A DNA stretch of 64,000 nucleotides. It comes from Anastrepha obliqua (lineage: Eukaryota; Arthropoda; Insecta; Diptera; Tephritidae). Location of the stretch: NCBI RefSeq assembly GCF_027943255.1, contig NC_072895.1, positions 30,416,001 to 30,480,000 on the forward strand, in the 5' to 3' direction. Below are positions 24,687-35,509 of this stretch, piece by piece. The notes beneath the pieces are model-generated. The model did not search any database. It saw nothing but the letters and a program-made list of their open reading frames with translations, and was not told the origin of the DNA. The position numbers were made by a program, and so were the translations under genes. The number at the start of each line of letters is the position of its first letter. Positions within the stretch are counted from its first letter, which is position 1.

Positions 24687-27377
24687 ATGGATAAATTAAC
24701 AAATGCTGGACGCTCAAGAGGTCGTGGTCGAGCCTCTAATCCTCAACAGCCTCGTGGCGATGCACGGAGCCGCCGAACTGGTCAACCTGGACTGCAAGCG
24801 GAAGCTAGTGGTGGTCCAGGTCCTTCAAGAAATTTGCCACAAGCGCCTCCAACGTCTGCTTGGGGACAACCCTTACCAGGTGTAGCGCGTGGTTCAACTA
24901 TTGCACCAAAACCAAGCTGTAGTACTGCTCCCGTTCAGCAACGTGCGGCTGCACCAGTTATGCAAGGCCGAGCAACTGCTCACAGAGGAGCTCCAATAGG
25001 TGATGCACCAGTTGTTAAGGAAGATTCCCGTGGAGCAGTGCGTGGGAAGCGTGTGTTACATGAGGTAGTAACTTCGCGCCCAAGCACCTGTATTACCAAG
25101 ACAGGCTGTAGTGGAAAGAAAGTTGTGATCCAGACTAACTATTTTCGAGTTTTAAAAAAACCGCAGTGGTCCATTCACCAATACCGGGTGGACTTCGCTC
25201 CTGACGTCGACATGATACGCTTAAGACGTGCCTATTTAGCTCAACATAAGGAAACATTCGGTGGATACATATTCGATGGCGCTATGTTGTTTTGTACAAA
25301 GTACTTAGAAAAGCCACAAATGGAGCTTTTAACTAAAAATCGTGAGGGTGAAACTATCCAAATAAAAATTAAACACGTTGGGCAATTGGAAGTGACTGAT
25401 TCACAGCAGCTACAAGTGCTAAATCTTATTTTACGTCGTGCTATGGCAGGGCTGAATTTAGAACTTGTTGGGCGTAGTTTCTTTGATCCGAAGGCAAAGC
25501 ATTGTCTAAACAGTTTCTACCTCGAATTATGGCCTGGATATCAAACTTCAATACGCCAACATGAGCAAGACATTCTTTTATGTGCTGAAATTGCTCATAA
25601 AGTAATGCGCACTGATACGTTATATAAAATTCTACAAGATTGCGTCGGTAAACCAGACTTCCATGATGCTTTTAAAAGAGAAGTCGTTGGAACAATAGTC
25701 CTTACCGACTATAATAATAAAACATATCGGATAAATGACGTGGATTTCCAACAATCGCCCAAGTCGAAATTTGCAACCAAAGACGGAGAAATTTCGTATA
25801 TTGACTATTATAAAAAACGTTACAATATTACAATATCCGATGCAAACCAACCACTCTTGATGTCTCGCCCAACTGAACGTGATATACGTGGTGGCATAGA
25901 CGACTTCATTATGTTAATTCCTGAGCTATCACGCGCAACTGGACTTACTAACGCTATGAGAAATAACTTCAGCTTGATGAGGGCAATGAGTGAATTCACT
26001 CGTTTGGCCCCTGAAAGACGTATTGAACGATTGCGAGTATTTAATAGGCGTTTGAATCAGGCACCTGAAAGCGTTCAGGTCTTACAGTCTTGGAGTATGC
26101 GATTAGATACAAATCTCGTTGAAGTACCTGGTCGTATTATACCAGCTAACAGAATTGTTTTTGGAAACAATAAACGTTACGATTGCAATGAATTTGCAGA
26201 TTGGACGCGAGAATTTCGCAATAATTCAATGTACAAACACGTTGACATTAAGAGGTGGTACGTGATTACGCCATCACGGAATTTACGTGAAGCTCAAAAT
26301 TTCGTACAAATGTGCATAAGAGCAGCTAATGGAATGCGTATGGGCATTGCAGAGCCTATATATCAACAAATTAGTGACGATCGTAGTGGATCTTATTCAC
26401 AAGCAATCAATACCGTTTCTACTGGAGATCCTCAAATCGTGATGGTAGTTCTGGTATCTGCAAATGAAGAAAAATATGGTTGCGTCAAAAAGAAGTGTTG
26501 CGTTGACCGTCCAATGCCATCTCAAGTAGTGACACTACGTACTATTGCCCCTCGCGGAGACAAAGCCGCTGGTTTGATGTCTATAGCTACCAAAGTTGTT
26601 ATACAAATGAATGCAAAACTCATGGGAGCACCTTGGTTAACCGAAATTCCAGTAAGTGGTCTAATGACTGTTGGTTTCGATGTTTGTCATTCTCCCAGAG
26701 AGAAAACTAAATCTTATGGCGCATTAGTAGCCACAATGGATCTGAAGTCGAAGCCCATTTACTTCTCTTCAGTTTCAGAGCATGTGAAAGGCCAGGAGCT
26801 ATCAAACGAAATTGCATTGCGCATGGGCTATGCTTTGAAAGCATATCAACAAGAGCATGGTATGTTACCAAAGAAAATCCTCTTCTATCGCGACGGAGTC
26901 GGTGATGGGCAATTGCATCAAGTTTTCAACACCGAAGTGAAATTTTTGATAGAAAGGTTAAACAAAATGTATTCTGACTATGAGAAGAAACCTACGATTT
27001 GCCCCTTGGCGTTTATAGTAGTATCGAAGCGTATTAATACTCGTTACTTCATTAATGGCAGGAATCCACCTCCAGGTTCCGTGGTTGATGATGTGATCAC
27101 TCTACCGGAACGTTATGACTTCTTTTTAGTTTCCCAATCAGTGCGTCAGGGAACTGTTTCGCCTACTAGTTACAATGTTATTTACGACACCATGGGTTTC
27201 GATGCCGACAAATTACAAATGTTAACATACAAAATGACCCATCTGTATTATAATTGGAGTGGCACTTGCCGTGTACCTGCCGTGTGCCAATATGCGCACA
27301 AACTTGCATTCCTTGTCGCTGAGAGCATTCATCGTTTGCCAAGCAACGCTTTAGAAAAGCAACTTTATTTCCTTTAA
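24687..27377 (+). CDS. aub: PIWI-clade Argonaute, Aubergine-like
   Basis: An intact 896-residue frame without introns. The start is set at MDKLTNAG because the 32 upstream in-frame residues are hydrophobic and unlike PIWI proteins. The N-terminus has RG-rich sites (RSRGRGR, residues 9-15) suited to symmetric dimethylation and Tudor binding. The PAZ region follows TSIRQHEQDILLCAEIAHKV, and the PIWI domain covers roughly the last 350 residues. Catalytic residues are present: D665 (GFDVCHS), candidate E704 (GQELSN), D736 (FYRDGVGDG) and H871 (QYAHKLA). SKRINTRYF and LPERYDFFLVSQ are also hallmarks, and the C-terminus is YFL. CHS, KSYGALVATMD and KGQELSN favour Aub over Piwi. Known role of the family: cytoplasmic piRNA-guided slicing of transposon RNA in the germline. 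The absence of introns is unusual. Confidence 0.9.
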   Translation: MDKLTNAGRSRGRGRASNPQQPRGDARSRRTGQPGLQAEASGGPGPSRNLPQAPPTSAWGQPLPGVARGSTIAPKPSCSTAPVQQRAAAPVMQGRATAHRGAPIGDAPVVKEDSRGAVRGKRVLHEVVTSRPSTCITKTGCSGKKVVIQTNYFRVLKKPQWSIHQYRVDFAPDVDMIRLRRAYLAQHKETFGGYIFDGAMLFCTKYLEKPQMELLTKNREGETIQIKIKHVGQLEVTDSQQLQVLNLILRRAMAGLNLELVGRSFFDPKAKHCLNSFYLELWPGYQTSIRQHEQDILLCAEIAHKVMRTDTLYKILQDCVGKPDFHDAFKREVVGTIVLTDYNNKTYRINDVDFQQSPKSKFATKDGEISYIDYYKKRYNITISDANQPLLMSRPTERDIRGGIDDFIMLIPELSRATGLTNAMRNNFSLMRAMSEFTRLAPERRIERLRVFNRRLNQAPESVQVLQSWSMRLDTNLVEVPGRIIPANRIVFGNNKRYDCNEFADWTREFRNNSMYKHVDIKRWYVITPSRNLREAQNFVQMCIRAANGMRMGIAEPIYQQISDDRSGSYSQAINTVSTGDPQIVMVVLVSANEEKYGCVKKKCCVDRPMPSQVVTLRTIAPRGDKAAGLMSIATKVVIQMNAKLMGAPWLTEIPVSGLMTVGFDVCHSPREKTKSYGALVATMDLKSKPIYFSSVSEHVKGQELSNEIALRMGYALKAYQQEHGMLPKKILFYRDGVGDGQLHQVFNTEVKFLIERLNKMYSDYEKKPTICPLAFIVVSKRINTRYFINGRNPPPGSVVDDVITLPERYDFFLVSQSVRQGTVSPTSYNVIYDTMGFDADKLQMLTYKMTHLYYNWSGTCRVPAVCQYAHKLAFLVAESIHRLPSNALEKQLYFL

Positions 27378-27555
27378 ACAGTTTGAATGTTTATATATTT
27401 TATTCATAATGAGATAAACGAAATTTTATCCATTTCAATTTTTCTTATATATATATATTTTTTTTTTATACATAAGTGCAACATCAATATTTTATTTTCA
27501 TTTATTGGCATTACTTGTTATTTGAATTGCATTTGCTTACGTATGCACTCATACG

Positions 27556-27561
27556 AATAAA
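27556..27561 (+). promoter_or_regulatory. candidate polyadenylation signal of the PIWI gene
   Basis: AATAAA 178 bases after the stop. A second candidate, AATAAA, occurs near 27646. Confidence 0.4.
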
Positions 27562-28149
27562 CATTTATTGGAGTTCTTCATTTATGTTCCGACCTACTAA
27601 AACATAATTATCATATGTAAACAAATGTTAAGCTTTTTCTATTGAAAAATAAAAATGAATTTTCGTACAATGAAGTTTCCCTATTCATTTTTTAGACAAA
27701 ACAATTAGAAACAAAAAAAGGAATCATTGGACGATAATAAACCGAAAAAAATTGGATAGATAAATGAACTGGTGAACACATTCTGGAAAGGTTTCTCAGA
27801 TAAGGCAGGCTCTGATTTAGCATCGACTTATAAAAAATAATATCGGTCCGTTTTTGAAACTAATTAAGAAATTCGCCAAACGGTAGCAGAGAAGCACAGC
27901 TCAAGTGGTCACACAAATCTTATATATGTAGATATACGTACATGTAAAGAGTTATTCAACAAGAGCTTTTCGAAGGATTTTGTACAAAATTTGCGTTATA
28001 TAATTTTTGTTACAAAGGGGTGTGCATAATTTTGCGACGGCGCGTATATGAGAAGAAATAGTAAGCGTACGAATTCATAGTGGTTAGATGAAGTAATAAA
28101 CTGTTTCCATTACACCAGGATTCATTTCTTATTAACTTGATGGGATTAA
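27562..28149. other. unassigned intergenic sequence
   Basis: AT-rich, with no coding potential or repeat recognised. Confidence 0.4.
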
Positions 28150-29505
28150 GTAAATATCAAAAAAAGAATTTTGTTTAGTTTCCGAGTTGAGATTAAAAAA
28201 ATTGTTTAGTTTTCGAGTTGCGGTTAAACAGAATTCTGTTTAGTTTTCAAGTTGCGGTTGAAAAAAATTCTGTTTTCGAGTTGCGGTAAGAAACAAAAAT
28301 CTGTTAGTTTTCAAGTTAGGTTAAAAAAGTTTTCTTTTAGTTTTCGAGTTGCGGTTAAAAAAAATTTCCGTATAGTTTTCTAGGTGCGGTTAAAACAAAA
28401 TCTGTTACTTTCCGAGTTGAAATTAAAAAAAATTCTGTTAAGTTTTCGATTTGAAGTTAAAAGAATTTCCATTTAGTTTCCGAGTTGAGGTTAAAAAAAA
28501 TTGTTGTTTTCGAGTTGCGGTTAAAAAAAAATCAGTTAGTTTCCGAGTTGAAATTAAAAAAAAAAATCTTTTTAGTTTGCTGCGAGTTGAGGTTACAAAA
28601 AACAAAAACAAAATCTGTTTAGTTTCCGAGTTGCGGTAAAAAAAAAAATATTTTTTCGAGTTGCAGTAAAACAAAAAATCTGTTAGATTTCCAGTTATGT
28701 TAAAATGTTTCCGTTTAGTTTCCGAGTTGAAATTAAAAAAAAAAAATCTTTTTAGTTTGCGAGTTGAGGTCAAAAAAAATTTTTAGTTTCCGAGTTGCGG
28801 TTAAAAAAAAATTATGTTAGTTTCCGAGTTTAGGTTACATAAAACAAAAAAAAAAATTCGGTTTAGTTTCCGAGTTGCGTTTAAAAAAAAAATTCTGTTT
28901 AGTTTGTGAGTTGAGGTTACAAAAAACAACTGAAAATTCCGCTTAGTTTTCGAGTTGCGCTTAAAAAAAGTCTGTTCAGTTCCCCCAGCTGCGGCTACAA
29001 AAAAATCTGTTTAGTTTGCGAGTTGAGGTTACAAAAGCAAATAAAAATTCCGTTTAGTTTCTGAGTTGCGGTAAAACAAAATTCTGTTTTCGAGTTGCAG
29101 TAAAACAAAAAATCTGTTAGATTTCGAGTTATGTTAAAATGTTGAGGTTAAAAAAATTCTTAGTTTCCAAGTTGCGGTTAAAACAAAAAATTCTGTTAGT
29201 TTCCGAGTTTAGGTTACAAAAAAAAATTCGGTTTAGTTTCCGAGTTGAGATTAAAAAAAATTGTTTAGTTCTCGAGTTAAGGCTAAAAAAAAATTATGTT
29301 TAGTTTCCGAGTTGAGGTTAAAAAAAATTCTGTTTAGTTTCCGAGTTTAGGTTACAAAAAAAAATTCGGTTTAGTTTCCGAGTTGAGATTAAAAAAAATT
29401 GTTTAGTTCTCGAGTTAAGGTTAAAAAAAAATTATGTTTAGTTTCCGAGTTGAGGTTAAAAAAAATTCTGTTTAGTTTCAGAGTTGCGGTTAAAAAATAA
29501 ATAAG
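28150..29505. repeat. minisatellite, 30-45-bp unit
   Basis: More than 30 degenerate units of the type GTTTAGTTTCCGAGTTGCGG followed by TTAAAAAAAATTCT. Variants alternate GAGTTGCGG, GAGTTGAGG, GAGTTGAGAT and GAGTTTAGG. Near the 3' end a longer block of about 120 bp is duplicated almost exactly (about 29196-29310 and 29322-29440). Open frames inside are repeat artefacts. Confidence 0.9.
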
Positions 29506-29510
29506 TTAAT

Positions 29511-29760
29511 GGCGCGTATACTTCTGTTAGGTTTTTGGCCGAGCTCCTCCTATTTGCGGCGTGCGTCTTGATGTTATTCCGCAAATGGAGGGACCTGCAG
29601 CTTTAACCCGACTCCGCATGGCAGAAATACACTCGGAGGTTTGCCATTGCTTGCCGAGGGACAACTGCTTAAAAAAACTATCATTTTGCTCTTTCATGTA
29701 CGGAGATTCGAAGGTACGCACTACCGACTGCTGGTCACGCAACAATCTATTCGGCTAGGG
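29511..29760 (-). mobile_element. tRNA-derived SINE, copy 3 (diverged)
   Basis: Minus-strand copy with the internal GGCCGAGCTCCTCCTATTTG, TGATGTTATTCCGCAAATGG and GAGGTTTGCCATTGCTTGCC blocks. The tRNA-like head end is degraded. It begins right after the minisatellite. Confidence 0.75.
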
Positions 29761-30497
29761 GTTGAGATTATGGAGCTAAAAAACAAAACTAATCGGTATT
29801 CGAGCACATACCTACGGTAGCCTGATATCGTTTCACTAGAATTTGTTGGGATTTCCACCCAAAGATTTTTATTGTTAAAAATTGAAATATTAACAAGTCT
29901 TTGCCATAATTTTCTTATTGTAATTGTCGTGTTGAGAATCTCAAAATACGTCACAGTCATTTATGTATGGTTTTGATTATTTCAGCAATTAGGTGACGAA
30001 GGTTTTTTATGGTGTTTACTGACACTAAAATATGCATTTCCTTGTTTCCGTTGATCCGATCTATTTTCCAAGTTTCCTGAGCGCCCCGCTCACTTTTCCC
30101 CAGTGAGGAAATCAAATAAATCCGAGTTGCGGTTTTTAAGGTTTATCCTTGCAAATTAAACATTATTTGTAACTTTAGAAATATTGTCATTTTTTATCAT
30201 TTTGCGAAAACGGGTATTCGATTCTGCACATTTATTGTTTATATGTCTAAGTATTTTTTTTATTTTACTTTAGAAAAGTCCATCAGTTACACTTAAAAGT
30301 ACGCAATATAAACTAGCAATAAACTTAGAAAATAAAAAAAAAACTTTTTTAAAAAGTAAATAACGGTGGGCACACCTCATTAGGTACGGCCACATTATGT
30401 CAATCGGTATGTACACTAACGCACAACCAAAGTTAAGCTTAATACCAAAATAGCAGTGAGAAATTAAACATTTGATAGTAAAGCATAGACATTAAAA
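29761..30497. other. intergenic between the SINE and the l(2)dtl 3' end
   Basis: One stray minisatellite-like fragment (TCCGAGTTGCGGTTTTTAAG) lies near 30120. Minus-strand AATAAA near 30229-30234 could end l(2)dtl transcripts. No gene seen. Confidence 0.45.
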
Positions 30498-33324
30498 TCA
30501 CTCGCTACAAGTTGTGGTAGCTTGAGCATGCGTCGACGTATTATAAGTGAGGCCTCTGCTGCCGCTTAGTGTACTGGAAGCCACAGAAGACAGTGTCAAA
30601 GGCTGTAGGTCACTAATAACGTCCGTAGCAGTCACAACAGTCGATAAGGGTTCAGGTGTGGCTCGTTGTTGTGTGCGTACACTGAAGAACCGCAAAATAG
30701 TGGTTTCACTGTTGCGTCGACTGGACGTCGGCGTTTTTGGGTGATGTGGAATGTGATGGCTGGATGTTGAAGGTGAGTCATGTACCTGAGTATCTCGGGT
30801 ACCACTTGACATGCGACGACGTGGCGTAGTTGTTGCGCGTGGACTAGCCTCCGAGTGACGCAAATTGTTTAGCCGTGAAGCCGTTGATGCTATTGGGGAT
30901 TCTGGACCATTACAACCTTCAATTATTTTTTCGCTTAGCGACGCAGTGCGGGAGGACATCAATTTTTGTTTTCGTATTTTGGTCAGCCAGTCAACCTTTT
31001 CTTTGTGTTTACGCTTGGGTGACATTATACTCAAATGTGGTGCTTCCCCATCTAGCACGTAGTTAGGCAAATTTGAGGTAGGCGAAAAAATCATAGAAGA
31101 CAACGGTGGTTGTTGTGCAGTTGCGGCTGAAGATGTAGTTGACGTATTCGCTGACGAAGAATAATGGGTATTTTGGTTTTCTATCACTGCTCTTTCACTT
31201 AGTGGCGTTGGTATGGCTGGTGGTGTATACTTCAGCGAGATATATGGTAGTGTAGATTCTAATGTATTCTCCTGATTACTGTCGTTACTATGCGTATGTA
31301 CTGCGCAACTCGTTACTGGACTTGAAGGCAAAATGGTTGGCACTTCAGGTATTGGAAGTAATTGTAAATTAATACAACGCATTTGTGGTGGTGTAAGGCT
31401 AGTCGAATTGGACATATTTGACGTGGAAGGACTAAACAGACGTCGTCCTAAAAAATTATATACTTAAATAAATTGACAAAATCTTTATTCTTTACAACTT
31501 CTTACCTCTAGACTCCAATGGTTTCTGCCGCTTTGGCTCGATTGCTTCACTATCGTCAGCCATAGCCACCGCTCCTAACATCTCCAGAAAAGAACGTTTC
31601 GTTGAAATCTTTTCCACGGAATTAGGCGTACGTTCATTCTGATCCACAAGCCGTTTAAGCGAACGTGGCGTATTCTCAAGGTCACGCAAGTTATACTTAT
31701 GTGTCGAACCATGCATCTTTCTACCAAACTGGCGTACAATTTCTGCGTGTCCTCGGAAGTTCTCCATACTTCCGGCATCGGATGTCTGTTCGGGTCCTAT
31801 ACGCCAAATTTTATGGCGCGCATCGTCACTACATGTTACAATTGGCTGATCGTATGTAGAACCCCATGCCACGCATGTTACTTCCACTGTGTGGCCGCAT
31901 AAGGCAACCAGCGGCTCATCTGGGTATTTAAGATTCCATACATAAGCCTTTTCATCACTACTGCCGCTCAACAAATATTTTCCGTCTGGGCTAAGGCAAG
32001 ATTTTATATAAAAAGTACTATTTAAAAGGCCTTTATAGCGCGCTAGAGGCTTAGCTGAATAGGAGCACAGATTATAGGCGTATATTGTATTGTCCATACA
32101 GTTAGCAAAAAGGCGTGATCCTGAATCATCAACGACTAGGTTGGTGAATCCTTTAAAGGTACTTGTGCCAGCATATGGCAAGCTATGTTTAGGGTGAGGC
32201 TCTTTTTTATATGCAGTATAGTTGCGTCGAAGGTCCCACACTTTTATAACGCCATCACCAGCTCCACATGATATAAGTGTATTAGCATCCTAGGGAATTT
32301 AATGAAATTATCAGAACAAAAACATTTAAATTTATTGCTTACTTGAAAAGCCAATCCCGTAATGCTACTTGATGTTGCGCTAGGGGTCATTTTCGGTGTA
32401 CGTGTGCGTTTCTTTTGTGACACTGGTGTACCCGGTCCGCCAACATGGCCACTGTAAATGCAATTATCCGCTCGTGGAGTCAAATCAACATTCAGATTCG
32501 CTCGCGTGTCCCAAATTATTATCGCACCATCTCGTCCACCCGTGGCAAACACAGATGAGTCATGCCTGCGAAAAGCCGCTGTCTTCACAGAGCGTGTATG
32601 CCCCACAAATGAGCGTAAAATACGTATTTCCCCACTTTCATCCACTTGCCACAAACACGCTGTGTGGTCGCCAGATGCAGACACGAATTTCATCTGCCCA
32701 GGCGCCCATTCCAAATCGAACACTGCATTGTAATGGCACTGTGGTGCATTAAGAGCTCGTTCTTCCGGATCTTCATTTCTTTTTGTGACATCTTGTAGAG
32801 CAATCTTTCCATCTTCATTAGCGATGGCTAAAATGTGTTTGAAACTATCACAGTTGGCAAATTTCGCCGAAAATATTGGTGGTTCCGGATTATAGTCTGA
32901 ACTATAGTTAGAGGGCAATATTCCACGCCAACTGTCTTCTTTAGCTACACAAAGCCGGCCTAGAGCAAAATCATATGTGTAGTCGTTTGCTGAAAGTCAA
33001 AAGAAAAATGACTTATTTTTCAAGTATCCCACATATAAATGCATTGTTTTGAGAGAGAAGAGGTCAATAATTTTGCATACACAGCACAATTTTTTTATGA
33101 CCGATTTTTATGGTTAAAAAAGAAACTTTGTTATCTAACTTTAGTTTTATTATCTACCAACAAAACTTCTTTGCGACTAACTTTCCCGCGAAATCTTCTC
33201 GAGTTTGGAGGAAACTCGCGCCACTTCAGCCGTGAAAAAATTTACACAAACAAAACTGCGCTATATGCAACTTAAACTTACCTATCCCTTGCTGGCGGTT
33301 GAAGAGCATTTGGATTCTATTCAT
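30498..33324 (-). CDS. l(2)dtl: Cdt2/Denticleless, CRL4 substrate receptor (WD40)
   Basis: Four exons read on the minus strand: 33324-33282, 32989-32343, 32289-31506 and 31447-30498. They join in frame to 807 residues, and all junctions are GT-AG. WD40 repeats fill about residues 50-460. Two WDxR (DWD) motifs that dock on DDB1 are at about W174 (IIIWDTR) and W248 (VKVWDLR-like, IKVWDLR). The C-terminal third is Ser/Thr/Pro-rich with many possible CDK sites (for example SPKRK). It also has a PCNA-box-like ETTILRFF at 739-746, with Glu in the place of the usual Gln. Known role: with Cul4-DDB1 it binds PCNA-loaded substrates such as Cdt1/Dup and directs their ubiquitination in S phase, in the nucleus. 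The 43-base first coding exon sits beyond a 292-bp intron. It is divergent from dgt5. Confidence 0.93.
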
Positions 33325-35509
33325 TTTGACACCAGCTTCCAATAATTTATTCTTTCTTGTTTTAATGGTTTGTTAATCTATAAATATTATTACTAAACTC
33401 TTCCAATTACCGACATATGAATATAATAAAGTTTTCAAATAAAATAATCCATTCAAGGAATCGTTGCTGTCAGTTGTACAAAAGAATGCGCGCAATTGTC
33501 AAAAATTGACAGTGTCCCCGCACACAATAGTTTGTGTCAAAGCAAGGCGAATTGAGTACCATGGGCGGCGCCTTGCCGAAACAGTTGCTGAATGTTTCGT
33601 GATTTTAACAAGTCTGTCGAAATAGTCACTGTATTTTTCGTGATTTTTTGTGTAGCTCAATACAAAATAAACAAAAGCAAGATAAAATAAATATCCATGA
33701 AAATTCAATGAGTGGATTGGTAATATTGTTGTTTGTGAGATTTAAACTAAACAAAAGAAGTGCTGTGTGTTAAATTGTGAGAGCACATATAAATATATAC
33801 ACATTGAAAGCCCTAGTAGCCAGTGTGCTAATTTAGTTAGGCCTATATTGTATATATCTCCTATAAATAATAATAATAAATATATAGCCTCCGAATGCAT
33901 GGCATCGTCTACTCTTCTTCTTCACAAACAAGTAATTCCCCTTCTTTTTGTTTGTTTATTCATGGACTCTTACGACGCGGCGAATTCGAAAGGCGCAATC
34001 TTCTTCTCTATCATTCTTCATATAATCCGATGCCTATATTCTCTCAGATTCCTAAAATTTTTTAATTGTAGTTTTGTATAATGGATACATATGAAGAAGA
34101 GGAATTCCGATGGGTAAACCATCTCAGCGGATGCGATTAATCAAAACCCCTCAACCCCTGCAAACAGACTAAATGCAGACAGAATAGAGTAAATGTATGT
34201 ATATAACAAATTTTATGCAATCGAAAGTCATTTCATATCATATTTCAAATAATTTCTTAATTTGTACTGCATATGCAGACTCCTTGTGTGTATGACAATT
34301 TTCACATAGGATGCATTCATTTCATTTTAAACCGGAAGAGGTTTAAAATGATTAAGTACACTGAGTGGCATTTACTGATATATTTTATTAATAAAAAACA
34401 ATCAAATGAGTACTGTTTACAATTTTACCCCAAGTTCAGAGAACTTTTCCCCCTTCTTCTAAGTGTTGTGAAGGTATCAAATCCCCTGGAAGTTTAACTT
34501 GCAAAACCTGGAGTGAGTCCTTTGAAAAGTTTATATTAACTTATGAATATTTTTATGAAATATCGTATTATAACTTTTTTAGGATCAAACTCTCTGGCGG
34601 ATGGCTTACCAGTGAGATGATAAACAACAAAAGTAATAATAAAAACCAAAGAACAAGAAGGAGGGCTACCAAATTAATTACGAATAGGTCGTGACAGTTC
34701 GCAAATTAGATAGATTCTCGAATTAATTAGATAGCGAATTACGTGCCGTGAGAACATAGAATTAGCGTATGAAATCCGTTTATCGCCCGGTGTACAGCAA
34801 GCAAGCAAGTTGCATTGCCATTAATATGTGACTTCTATTCAATAATCCAGGAATGTCTGCTAATGATTCCAACAGTATAATCGAAATTCGAATAAAAGTT
34901 TTCATTACACGGAGTATCTGATACAAATTGTTTTCTCGTAGGAAATATAAAATATGTGGAAATGAGTTCTTCATAATTTTACAAATTTTATACATCCATA
35001 ATGAATGGCAACGTGTTGGATACCAAGAATTTGATAGGTCTACATATAACTAGATTATTCTCATTTCAACTTCCATATCTGTAATTTAAAAGGAACACCA
35101 TTCAAAGTTTTTCTTTCATAGAAATTAAATAATTTCGATATCTAATCTTCGTCCAATCTGGTCTCATCGATTATTTGTCATATGTCAAATGTAAAAGTAA
35201 ATAAAAATGGATGCAAAGTACGAAATAAAAATATATTTCTATTGAACTTGTGTAACTTGTGTATTACTGGCAAGAAGTCGTGCGGTTTAAATGAGATAAT
35301 CTCTGTAGTATATGTAAACGTACTCATACCCCAGTGTCAAAGCAAGGCAACCAGAAAGTTGTGTGTAAACGTTGCCTTAGAAATGCATCACTAATTAAAA
35401 GTATGCTATTGTGAATGACTAAGGCAAATATAAAAATTCAAAAAGGAGCCAACAACTAGAGTGCCACAATTAATTGTTGAATTCTGTAAATCAAATTTAA
35501 AAGTTATCT
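33325..35509. other. intergenic region between l(2)dtl and dgt5
   Basis: Shared upstream region of two divergent genes. GTGTCAAAGCAAGGCGAATT near 33532 has a relative, GTGTCAAAGCAAGGCAACC, near 35334 in the same orientation. A 104-residue hydrophobic frame at 33767-34081 shows no motif. Promoters cannot be placed with certainty. Confidence 0.4.

Noticed and set aside
28438..28773. 111-residue minus-strand frame rich in Phe and Arg
   Set aside because: Arises from the minisatellite unit.
33767..34081. 104-residue open frame between l(2)dtl and dgt5
   Set aside because: Hydrophobic, with no motif, no splice support and no known relative that I recognise.
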